In this document: positions 1-7,586 of the stretch, in pieces | Layout: the number at the start of each line of letters is the position of its first letter | Position numbering within the stretch: position 1 is the stretch's first letter | Assembly: GCA_022793195.1 (NCBI GenBank) | Contig: JAAWCJ010000029.1 | Coordinates: 1-64,000 of the forward strand | Length of the DNA stretch: 64,000 nt | From: Lachnospiraceae bacterium | GTDB lineage: Bacteria > Bacillota > Clostridia > Lachnospirales > Lachnospiraceae | Direction of reading: 5' to 3' | The notes under the pieces: model-generated | The model's input: only the letters and a program-made list of their open reading frames with translations | Database searches by the model: none | Told to the model about the DNA's origin: nothing | Translations under genes and position numbers: made by a program

Positions 1-472
1 ATGTCTGAATCTCAGCAGCAACCTTTTCTTTATTTTTACTGGACAACAGCCTTTCATAGAAAAAAGTATTTATCTGACGTTCAAGCTGTCTGGTACTCCA
101 TCCAAACTTTACCGCTTCCTGCATATAAAATTCCCTTGCGTTATCGTTTTCTACTTTTATTAAAAGCCTATAATGCGTCCAGCTCAATTCGTCACGCAGT
201 GCGTGACCATTTGGAAAAGTTAAATAAAACTGCCGCATATATTTTAAATTAGTAACCGTAAAACCTTTCCCAAAATCATGCGTCATCTGCTTAGAAAGTT
301 CTTTCAGCAATCCTACGCCATATTCCGCCTTTTCATTTCCGCCCTGCTCTTCTACAATGGATTTGCCAATATTCCAATATGCTTCCACCATTGCAAAATT
401 AGCAGTCTGGTAGACCTTGTTTCTTGCAGCAAGCAATATATTCCTTATTTCATTATAAAAATTCTGATTCAC
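1..472 (-). CDS. DUF1016/YhcG-type (PDDEXK nuclease-like) protein, N-terminal part, truncated by window edge
   Basis: Manual minus-strand translation from a GTG at 472 with upstream AAAGGGGAA: VNQNFYNEIRNILLAARNKVYQTANFAMVEAYWNIGKSIVEEQGGNEKAEYGVGLLKELSKQMTHDFGKGFTVTNLKYMRQFYLTFPNGHALRDELSWTHYRLLIKVENDNAREFYMQEAVKFGWSTRQLERQINTFFYERLL; matches the DUF1016 N-terminal pattern. Open to the window edge. Confidence 0.85.
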   Translation of the reverse strand, partial: MNQNFYNEIRNILLAARNKVYQTANFAMVEAYWNIGKSIVEEQGGNEKAEYGVGLLKELSKQMTHDFGKGFTVTNLKYMRQFYLTFPNGHALRDELSWTHYRLLIKVENDNAREFYMQEAVKFGWSTRQLERQINTFFYERLLSSKNKEKVAAEIQT

Positions 473-967
473 CCCAGATTCCCCTTTCACAACATATTTA
501 TAAAAATCCTTTTATAGTTCTTTTCAGTCAGCCCTTTATTCTCTCTTGCAATGACAGAATTATCTACATATACCCTAACAGATGTTGCTTTTCAATTTTC
601 ATTATTTAAATACCATAATAGAATTAGAGAGCGAATTCTATTATCTATATTTTATTATAGTTCATTTCTCACCATCTCACAATGCAGAAGCAACACACTC
701 GTAATGCAGCATGAAGGCTTAATTTGCAGAGAGGCGTACTGAATAGAGGACAACGCTGAAAAACTGCCAAATCATGCAGACTGGAGCGTGTGTGTCCTTG
801 TCAACCGACGGTAGAATCAAACAGTCAACAAAGGACATGAAAAGAGAAAAAATTTAAACGCAAGCAAAAAAATACTGTACAGGCCGTTAACTGTATTAAT
901 GTGGTCCATATAGTATTTATTCAGTTGCATCTATTATGGATAAAAGAAAACGATGTGAGAACATGAA

Positions 968-1222
968 ATGCCAAATATAAAGCCGATATCAGATTTAAGA
1001 AACTACACAGCAGTTGTAAATGAAGTATCTTATGGCAACAGGGTTTACCTTACCCGAAACGGACATGGTACATGTGCTATTATTGATATACAGGAATTGG
1101 ATGAATTAGATAAGCAGAAAGCATTAAATCAATTATTGCTAAAATTACAGGAGGCTGAACATTCTGCTATTACCGAAGGTACTATATCTGCTGATGAATT
1201 GGAAAAAGAGTTGGGGGTATAA
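968..1222 (+). CDS. Phd/YefM-family antitoxin
   Basis: 84 aa, MPNIKPISDLRNYTAVVNEVSYGNRVYLTRNGHGTCAIIDIQELDELD; classic Phd/YefM N-terminal domain. Confidence 0.85.
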   Translation: MPNIKPISDLRNYTAVVNEVSYGNRVYLTRNGHGTCAIIDIQELDELDKQKALNQLLLKLQEAEHSAITEGTISADELEKELGV

Positions 1223-1226
1223 TGAT

Positions 1227-1259
1227 GTGGGCAGGCTGGAATATTCACGATTTATATAG
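1227..1259 (+). pseudogene. Remnant of RelE/ParE-type toxin start (VGRLEYSRFI*)
   Basis: GTG GGC AGG CTG GAA TAT TCA CGA TTT ATA TAG right after the antitoxin stop; resembles a RelE/ParE N-terminus, then terminates at the start of repeat-like sequence. Confidence 0.45.
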
Positions 1260-1289
1260 CATTGTGCCCCCCTGCATCCTACCGCTCAT

Positions 1290-1540
1290 GGATGGCAAAT
1301 TTTGACGAAGTTTTCATAAATCTACCTCTTTCGGAAAAAACCGTCCCTGTCCGGGGAAAAACCGTTCAAAAACCGCCGGTACTTGAAATTTTCAAATGTT
1401 AATGCAGAAAATTTCTTAGTACCGCTGCTAGTCTTTGAGGTGCTGAGTGCCAGTGGCACTCGTTTAGCACGGACCGAAGCGGAGCGGAGACGGGGAGCGT
1501 GTTTTGACTGGACAGAGCCGCTTTTTTTCTGGAAAGGTAT
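1290..1540. repeat. Palindromic repeat family 1, copy A (degenerate left arm)
   Basis: Shares CTGTCCGGGGAAAAACCGTTCAAAAACCGCCGGTACTTGAAATTTTCAAATGTTAATGCAGAAAATTTCTTAGTACCGCTG and GCGTGTTTTGACTGGACAGAGCCGCTTT with the reverse complement of 22401-22557. Confidence 0.9.
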
Positions 1541-1703
1541 GCCTATAAAAAACGGCAGATATCAACGGCAAGTTTTTCTTCGAGATCAATCAGCTGTTTC
1601 GTGATGTCCTTTGTTTTCTCGTCGGCTGCATTCCCTGTTTTGGCCAATATTATTCTGCCTTTCACCAGGACGCGGCCGTATAATCAGAGCAAAATTCAAA
1701 TTC

Positions 1704-1732
1704 CTCCGCCCCGCTCTCTAACGGGGCGGAAT
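1704..1732 (-). terminator. GC-rich hairpin downstream of the TIR-protein gene
   Basis: TCCGCCCCG-CTCTCTAA-CGGGGCGGA followed by AT-rich sequence. Confidence 0.55.
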
Positions 1733-1742
1733 TTTCTCATAC

Positions 1743-4226
1743 TCAGTCTCCATCCTCAAGGGGAGCAGTGGAGATCCACATGGCGGGACGGACGCCCTGC
1801 CAAACAAATTCGTCGCTACTGTCCACAATACTTCCATCGACTTTTACATATGGAGCTTCCGTATTATCCCCTGCTAAACGCAGCCACCACGGCTTGCTTG
1901 TACCGGTGCCAATCTCATTGCAGCTGCGGTCAAGATTATCCGGAAAAAAGGAAGAAACCTCATCTTTGGAAAGCAAAAATAGTTTATCGTTGGTGCTCCT
2001 TCCATTCCCCACATTCACCTCTGCCTCTAAAATTCGTCCTTGTTCAAATTCATTAAACGCCTTCCCATACAGCTTCTGATTCAGGTCTTGGCGAATCAAA
2101 CAACCTTCCCAACTGATTATTGTGTTATATGCTGAGCAGTAAGGCATATCCCACAAACTGTACTTGCTGACCACTAAAATCCTATCTTCCTCTTTCGCGA
2201 GAACCTTCCATTCAACATTTTCCTGTCTATAATCTGCAGACGGGTTATAGACACCAAAATAAAAGGAATCTCCGACTGATACTGCCTGTAAAATCTGCAC
2301 TAATTTTTCCTGGCTGTCTTTGTAGTCACTTGATTCCCGAAAGGCAGTAAAAGCTTCGTAATCGTTGCCCGCTTCCAGCAATTCGATTCCCGTTTGGTAC
2401 TTCCTAACATACCGCCGGCAAAGCGATGCTTTCTCCGGACTGCTTTTATAATCTCCCAGTCCCTCAAAAATCTCAACAGCTTCATCGTAATTTCCCGCAT
2501 CCATATAATCCAATGCTTTTTGATACTGGCCTGACAATTTTTTCAGATTTATTATATTCCATACAACAAAAGCAGCAACACAAGCAAAAACAACAGTCGC
2601 AACAATTATAAAAATTTTTCGATCCCGTCTGCGCCTTTTTTCCGCCTGCCGCTTTTTCTCCGCCTCCTCTTCCTCTTTCATTCTTTTGATCTCTTCAATC
2701 TTTTCCCGACAGAGGGCCGCCTGTTCGTCCGCATCCTTCCAGCCGGGGATCAACTTAAACTGTTCAAGGGAATCCTCATAAGAACGGAGAAACGTCCCCT
2801 CCATCCTGCCTTTTGCAGAGCGGTAAATAAGGTCGTTTCTTTTCTCCGTACACTCTTTCCCCAGGATATCCGCATCCCTGTAACCCGGGATTTCAGAAAA
2901 AAGCCCGGCAGCTTTCCCGTAAGTATCTGCCGATACTGCTTTTTCCATCACAGCGCAGGCTTCCCCATAAACCGCTTCCTGCCGCCTTGTCTCGTTGCGC
3001 TCAACGATATGGGCAACGTAGCCCTTCAGGGCTCCCGCCGTCTTTTCATCCCCAAAGCGCACGGCTTTTTGGTAATTCCTTTTGTCATCAAAAGGGAAAT
3101 CCAGGTCTCTTAGTTCTTCCTCCCTGTGGACATGCAGCTCCGCCATCAGTTTGCCGAGGTATGCCTTTGCGTTTTCCGGCTCCTGATCCAGCACCCTTTC
3201 ACAGTATTGGTCCGCGTCCACCCACTCCCCGTCCTCCAGGAACATAAACACCCTCTTAAGAAGGGCGGCCACACCGGCACCTCCTCTGCCGTCCGTTCCG
3301 GAAACAGGTTCCTTCTCCCCTTTTGGACCGTCGGAAGCCAGGATCTTCTTTATGCCGCGGATCAGGTCCTGCATAAAGCCCAGCTCCGACATATCCTGCG
3401 CCTGGAGATGGGAAAATTCCTCCGGCAGGTCATAAGGATCCATGTCCCTGTAAGCAGGAATCAGGGTCTTTTTCCTGTCCTTTTTGCTTAAAGCCAGATA
3501 ACGGCTCCATTCATTCTTCACCCAGGCGGCGTTATAGTACTCCTGCTTCGTCCCCAGGACCACCATGACGCGCGCACTGTTTAACGCGGCAAATATGTAA
3601 GGCTCGTAAGCCGTCCCCAGCTTGTCCTCCAGGGTAATCCTGGAGAAGAACACCTTAAAGCCCTCCTCGGTCAAGTGGTGGTAGATGTCGTTGGCCAGGA
3701 CGCTGTCGGGCGTCCGTTTCCCATACCGGTCTGTCTCTTTATAGCAGAGAAAAACGTCAAAGGGCTCTTCTTTTTCGGAAATTTCCAGAATCCCCTTCTG
3801 AATCTCATCGATGGCTTTCGCCTCTTCCTCGTAGACTGCCCGCTGCGCACCGTCGGCGTACTGGAGAGCAGACTTATAATCCCCGTCCGCAAAGACAGAT
3901 GTGAACTGGGTACGGTTTACCGTGGGAACCCGCCTGTGTGTCTCCTCATCCTCCACATATTCAATGCCGTAGCGGCATAAAACCAGCGACCAGTAGGCTT
4001 CCGCGTCTTCCTGGTCTTCATTCAGGATCTGCTCGTAAATTCCCATGGCCTTGTCGTACTCATTGTTCCGGCGGAAATGGTTGGCGCGGTCATAGAGGTT
4101 CCTGCGCCTGTCATTGTCCAGCTTGGGAATGGTCTGCTTTGTCCCGCAGTACTCACAGACTGCCACTGTTTCCTTTTCCTGTAATTCCAGGGTGCCTCCG
4201 CACATTTTGCACTTAAAAACAGACAT
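1743..4226 (-). CDS. Zinc-ribbon / TIR domain / TPR-like membrane-anchored protein
   Basis: 827 aa; CKMCGG..CEYCG ribbon, TIR-like core (FDVFLCYKETD...VFFSRITLEDKLG...ARVMVVLGTKQEYYNAAWVKNEWSRYLAL), later TM helix (IFIIVATVVFACVAAFVVWNII) and repeats. Confidence 0.85.
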   Translation of the reverse strand: MSVFKCKMCGGTLELQEKETVAVCEYCGTKQTIPKLDNDRRRNLYDRANHFRRNNEYDKAMGIYEQILNEDQEDAEAYWSLVLCRYGIEYVEDEETHRRVPTVNRTQFTSVFADGDYKSALQYADGAQRAVYEEEAKAIDEIQKGILEISEKEEPFDVFLCYKETDRYGKRTPDSVLANDIYHHLTEEGFKVFFSRITLEDKLGTAYEPYIFAALNSARVMVVLGTKQEYYNAAWVKNEWSRYLALSKKDRKKTLIPAYRDMDPYDLPEEFSHLQAQDMSELGFMQDLIRGIKKILASDGPKGEKEPVSGTDGRGGAGVAALLKRVFMFLEDGEWVDADQYCERVLDQEPENAKAYLGKLMAELHVHREEELRDLDFPFDDKRNYQKAVRFGDEKTAGALKGYVAHIVERNETRRQEAVYGEACAVMEKAVSADTYGKAAGLFSEIPGYRDADILGKECTEKRNDLIYRSAKGRMEGTFLRSYEDSLEQFKLIPGWKDADEQAALCREKIEEIKRMKEEEEAEKKRQAEKRRRRDRKIFIIVATVVFACVAAFVVWNIINLKKLSGQYQKALDYMDAGNYDEAVEIFEGLGDYKSSPEKASLCRRYVRKYQTGIELLEAGNDYEAFTAFRESSDYKDSQEKLVQILQAVSVGDSFYFGVYNPSADYRQENVEWKVLAKEEDRILVVSKYSLWDMPYCSAYNTIISWEGCLIRQDLNQKLYGKAFNEFEQGRILEAEVNVGNGRSTNDKLFLLSKDEVSSFFPDNLDRSCNEIGTGTSKPWWLRLAGDNTEAPYVKVDGSIVDSSDEFVWQGVRPAMWISTAPLEDGD

Positions 4227-4256
4227 TCTTTATCCCCCCGTATAAAATTTTGTTTT

Positions 4257-5159
4257 TTAACCCATATAATGATTTTTACGTTCCAGCGCTTCAAGTGAAA
4301 AATCAAGGATTTTCTCTTTTCTCTCAGTGAGCATCAGCCAATAAAATTTCTTCTGCAGCTCGCTTATAAATGGTGTAGACTTTATCAATTCCCGGATGCT
4401 CTCCATATCAATTCGTGGGACAATACGCATTAAAGCATGATTACAGTCTTTATTTTGCAGCGATGAGATAAAATCAAAATATTTAATTCTTTTACCATTT
4501 ATCATAATAGCAGAAGTCGGAATCTCATAAATCCGGTAATTTCTCGCTTTTTCATCTAAAAAGACGGACTCCATAATATTTTCGTCTGCCTGGGGATAAA
4601 GGCTGCTTCCGCAGTCATATACCGGAGCCAGTTCCATCGCGTCTGTGACGGTATTATAAAGAAATCCCCAGTTCCCATTATGTCTGTCCCAGTTTCCAAT
4701 CAGGGCGTCTATGATAAACATATCCCAAAAACGTTCTGAAAGAATCCGGCTGTCGATCACCGCCTGCTCTTCAAATGTATTCTGTATATCGGAAAGCTCA
4801 GTTCCATAACCACTCCTCTCAGAATCAATCATCTGGTTTTTCAGAGAACCAAAATCCTGTAAAACAACGCCCGGCCTGGTAAAATCTCTGCACGCAGCCA
4901 CAATCTTTTCTTTTCCTTTTACCGTAAAAGCCCCCAACAAAGTTTTCTGTACAGGAACCCCTGCAATTTCATAAATCTGGCAGCCGAGATATTCTGAAAA
5001 ACAACTGTTGCTGTAACTCATATCTTTGTTTTTTGTGGGCGCGGGAGGGAATTTTAACATATACTGTTCTCCCTCGTATATCACAGAAATCTTATTTCCA
5101 TTTGCCCCTGCGTACATTTTATTTCTCTTTTGAAGCCCTGTAAAATCAATGGGCGGCAT
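4257..5159 (-). CDS. HipA-like / CtkA-type kinase domain protein
   Basis: 300 aa; FWDMFIIDALIGNWDRHNGNWGFLYN...APVYDCGSSLYP HipA-like kinase motifs. Confidence 0.8.
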   Translation of the reverse strand: MPPIDFTGLQKRNKMYAGANGNKISVIYEGEQYMLKFPPAPTKNKDMSYSNSCFSEYLGCQIYEIAGVPVQKTLLGAFTVKGKEKIVAACRDFTRPGVVLQDFGSLKNQMIDSERSGYGTELSDIQNTFEEQAVIDSRILSERFWDMFIIDALIGNWDRHNGNWGFLYNTVTDAMELAPVYDCGSSLYPQADENIMESVFLDEKARNYRIYEIPTSAIMINGKRIKYFDFISSLQNKDCNHALMRIVPRIDMESIRELIKSTPFISELQKKFYWLMLTERKEKILDFSLEALERKNHYMG

Positions 5160-5163
5160 ACTC

Positions 5164-5454
5164 TCACACCCTTTCCATCCTCAAATACTTTTCCCGAAGA
5201 TGCCATGCCTGTTCTGTACTGATGATCAGGTTCACTTCAGCATTGTTGATATCGCTTTGAAGGCGGCAATAATCACAGTCCCAGTAAAGGTATGTCTCCC
5301 CGCCATCAATTTTTTCCCATGCCTCTTTCATGGCCGCAATAGATTCTTTAAGAAAATCGGGAAGTCCATGCTCCAGATATCCTTTATCCTGCGGCAATCC
5401 TGTTTCATTGTCGTAAGGTGATAAAGAAGATTTCTCCTTCTCTTTCATTACCAT
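5164..5454 (-). CDS. Small hypothetical protein paired with the HipA-like kinase
   Basis: MVMKEKEKSSLSPYDNETGLPQDKGYLEHGLPDFLKESIAAMKEAWEKIDGG...; start chosen for AAAGGGAGAA upstream of ATG; ends 4 nt before the kinase start. Confidence 0.7.
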   Translation of the reverse strand: MVMKEKEKSSLSPYDNETGLPQDKGYLEHGLPDFLKESIAAMKEAWEKIDGGETYLYWDCDYCRLQSDINNAEVNLIISTEQAWHLREKYLRMERV

Positions 5455-5462
5455 TTCTCCCT

Positions 5463-6143
5463 TTATTTTAGCATCCTGCATTTCTGGTTCCGGCTATGGA
5501 GAATCGCCGCCGTCTCTTTTGCCAGCGTTTTTGCTTCCGCGGTATTCTCCTTTTCCACTGTCCGGGAAAACAGGGCGAATTTCTCCGCGATCTCCGATTC
5601 TGTTCCAGCCAGGGAAACATCCGACATGGGGTCGGAATACCGCGCTGCCTCGTAAACCTCTTTGCAGGCTGCCCTGATTTCTTCTGAACCGGCTTTCTCC
5701 ACAAGGCTTTTTGCCTCAGCCGTCAGGTTTTTTATAAAAAAAGTCTGGGCCCTGGTCGTTTCGTCCACCTGTCCCGCAAAATCCGCCTCCGCCTTTGCCC
5801 CTGCCGAAGCGGCAGCCGTAAAGGCAAATACACCTACACAGAAGGAAACCCCCGCCCACACCGGGAATCCCGGAACCACCATCAGCAAGATTCCGCATAA
5901 GACGGTGGCAGCCAGCCCCATATAACTGACCAAAATCATCGGGATACCGTAAAACAGCTTCTTCCTGTTTGTTCCCCTCAAGGCCAGAAAAGCGCAAAGG
6001 TACTGCCCGATAAAGGCCAGCGTGACCAGCCAGTAGGCCGCCTTGCCGCCTGTCCCGACAGGCGGTATGGTAAAATAAATAATCTGGAAGGCCAGAAAAA
6101 ACACAGCCCATATAAAATCATACACTCTGATTCTTTTATTCAT
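5463..6143 (-). CDS. Multi-TM hypothetical protein
   Basis: MNKRIRVYDFIWAVFFLAFQIIYFTIPP...; hydrophobic segments; start overlaps stop of the upstream SPFH gene. Confidence 0.75.
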   Translation of the reverse strand: MNKRIRVYDFIWAVFFLAFQIIYFTIPPVGTGGKAAYWLVTLAFIGQYLCAFLALRGTNRKKLFYGIPMILVSYMGLAATVLCGILLMVVPGFPVWAGVSFCVGVFAFTAAASAGAKAEADFAGQVDETTRAQTFFIKNLTAEAKSLVEKAGSEEIRAACKEVYEAARYSDPMSDVSLAGTESEIAEKFALFSRTVEKENTAEAKTLAKETAAILHSRNQKCRMLK

Positions 6144-7362
6144 AGCTTTCCCCCCTCTTTGTCCCGCATTTCGGACAGAATTTTCCGGGACGTTCAAACA
6201 CGTATCCGCAGTTTTGGCATTTGGATTCCTCTTTGGGAACCGGCATCCCGCACTCATCGCAGAAAGCCGCGCCGAAAGAAAGCTCCGACCCGCAGTTTTC
6301 GCAAAATCCCCCTGTTTTTGCAGGCTGTAGGGCGGACTGCGAAGAATCCTCCTGTTGAGGCTGTAACGGCTGCCGGGTGGCGGTATCCACTGCCCCTCCG
6401 ATAGCGCCACTCACCAGGCCTCCCACGGCTCCCCCGACGCCCGCCATGGTGCCAAAGCCGACCCCCATGTTGGTAAACTGGCCCACCGATTCATTCCGGG
6501 CCACCTCTTCGGCCACATCAAATCCTCTCTCCTGCTGGTAAGTATAACCTTCCTGGGCACGTTTTGCCGCCATAGCCTGGGACTCAATAACCGTCTTCTG
6601 AGCCTGTGTCTGCGCTTCGATCACCGCGGTCTGCTGGCGCAGCTTCGCCTCCGCGATGTCGGCATACTGGCGGAAATAAAGCTCCTTGAATTTTTCATAC
6701 TGGCGTTCTCCGTCGGGCCTGACCACGTTTGTCACAAAAAACCGCTCCAGGGATATGCCGTAGTCTGCGAAATCAGGGATCAGCAGCCTGTGGATATTTT
6801 CAGAAAAAGATGTCAGGTGCTCGTCCAACTCGAAAATATTGATGGAATCCGCCTTCATCACCTGCGCGATATAAGTCTTAACCCGCGTCATCAGAAAAGA
6901 GCGGAAGAACCCAATCAGTTTCTCCTGGGAAAGAAGGCTCTCCGTGCCCACCAGCTTTAGCAGCAGCTTTCTTCCGTCCTCCGCCCGGAGGCTCATCTCG
7001 CCGGAGGCCCCGACGGAAATGGGAAACCCGTAGGTCGGCTCCATATACTGTACTTTACTGTCCGTCCCCCATTTCACGGACATCTGCTCCGCCTTGTTGA
7101 TAAAATACACTTCGCAGTGAAAGGGGGAAACACCGCCTGTTGCCAGATTCAGAAGCTTTCCCAGAATCGGAATATTCTGCGTCTCAAGGGTATATCTCCC
7201 CGGCCCGAAAAGATCCAGCGCCTGGCCGTTCATAAAGAAAACGGCCTCCTGGCTCTCATGGACGATCAGCTGGGTCAGGCTGTTGAAATCTTCACTGGGG
7301 TGTTTCCAGATAAACGTGCTGTTATCCCCCTCATATTTGATAATCTCCGTAATTTTTGCCAT
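6136..7362 (-). CDS. SPFH domain protein with C-terminal double zinc ribbon
   Basis: SPFH-like body, C-terminus FCENCGSELSFGAAFCDECG...CQNCGYVFERPGKFCPKCGTKRG; strong RBS GGGGGGAGG before ATG at 7362. Confidence 0.85.
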   Translation of the reverse strand: MAKITEIIKYEGDNSTFIWKHPSEDFNSLTQLIVHESQEAVFFMNGQALDLFGPGRYTLETQNIPILGKLLNLATGGVSPFHCEVYFINKAEQMSVKWGTDSKVQYMEPTYGFPISVGASGEMSLRAEDGRKLLLKLVGTESLLSQEKLIGFFRSFLMTRVKTYIAQVMKADSINIFELDEHLTSFSENIHRLLIPDFADYGISLERFFVTNVVRPDGERQYEKFKELYFRQYADIAEAKLRQQTAVIEAQTQAQKTVIESQAMAAKRAQEGYTYQQERGFDVAEEVARNESVGQFTNMGVGFGTMAGVGGAVGGLVSGAIGGAVDTATRQPLQPQQEDSSQSALQPAKTGGFCENCGSELSFGAAFCDECGMPVPKEESKCQNCGYVFERPGKFCPKCGTKRGESYE

Positions 7363-7377
7363 AATATGTCCTCCCCC

Positions 7378-7409
7378 CATCGCCTTCCCGCCTCCGGGCG
7401 GAGGCGATG
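7378..7409. promoter_or_regulatory. Strong hairpin in the 5' UTR of the SPFH gene / possible terminator
   Basis: CATCGCCTTCCCGCCTCCGGGCGGAGGCGATG then TTTTT on the + strand; about 15 nt from the SPFH start. Confidence 0.5.
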
Positions 7410-7586
7410 TTTTTCGTTCATACTTTTATCCCCGTGTTTTTCCATATCGGTCTGATTTTTTCTATTTTCAGTATACCATGATACCCCGCCCGGCCACAAC
7501 CTTTTTACAAAAACATGGCTACCCCGCAGGTTTTTCATTTCCCGCAGGGCAGCCATATTCTATAAGGAAAATACGATATAACTCTT

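Noticed and set aside
1-252. Plus-strand 83-aa ORF at the left edge
   Set aside because: Antisense to a clearly conserved DUF1016 reading frame; no RBS or family support
5463-6410. 315-aa start for the membrane protein
   Set aside because: The upstream ~89 residues overlap the zinc-ribbon C-terminus of the SPFH gene in another frame; ATG at 6143 is coupled to the SPFH stop
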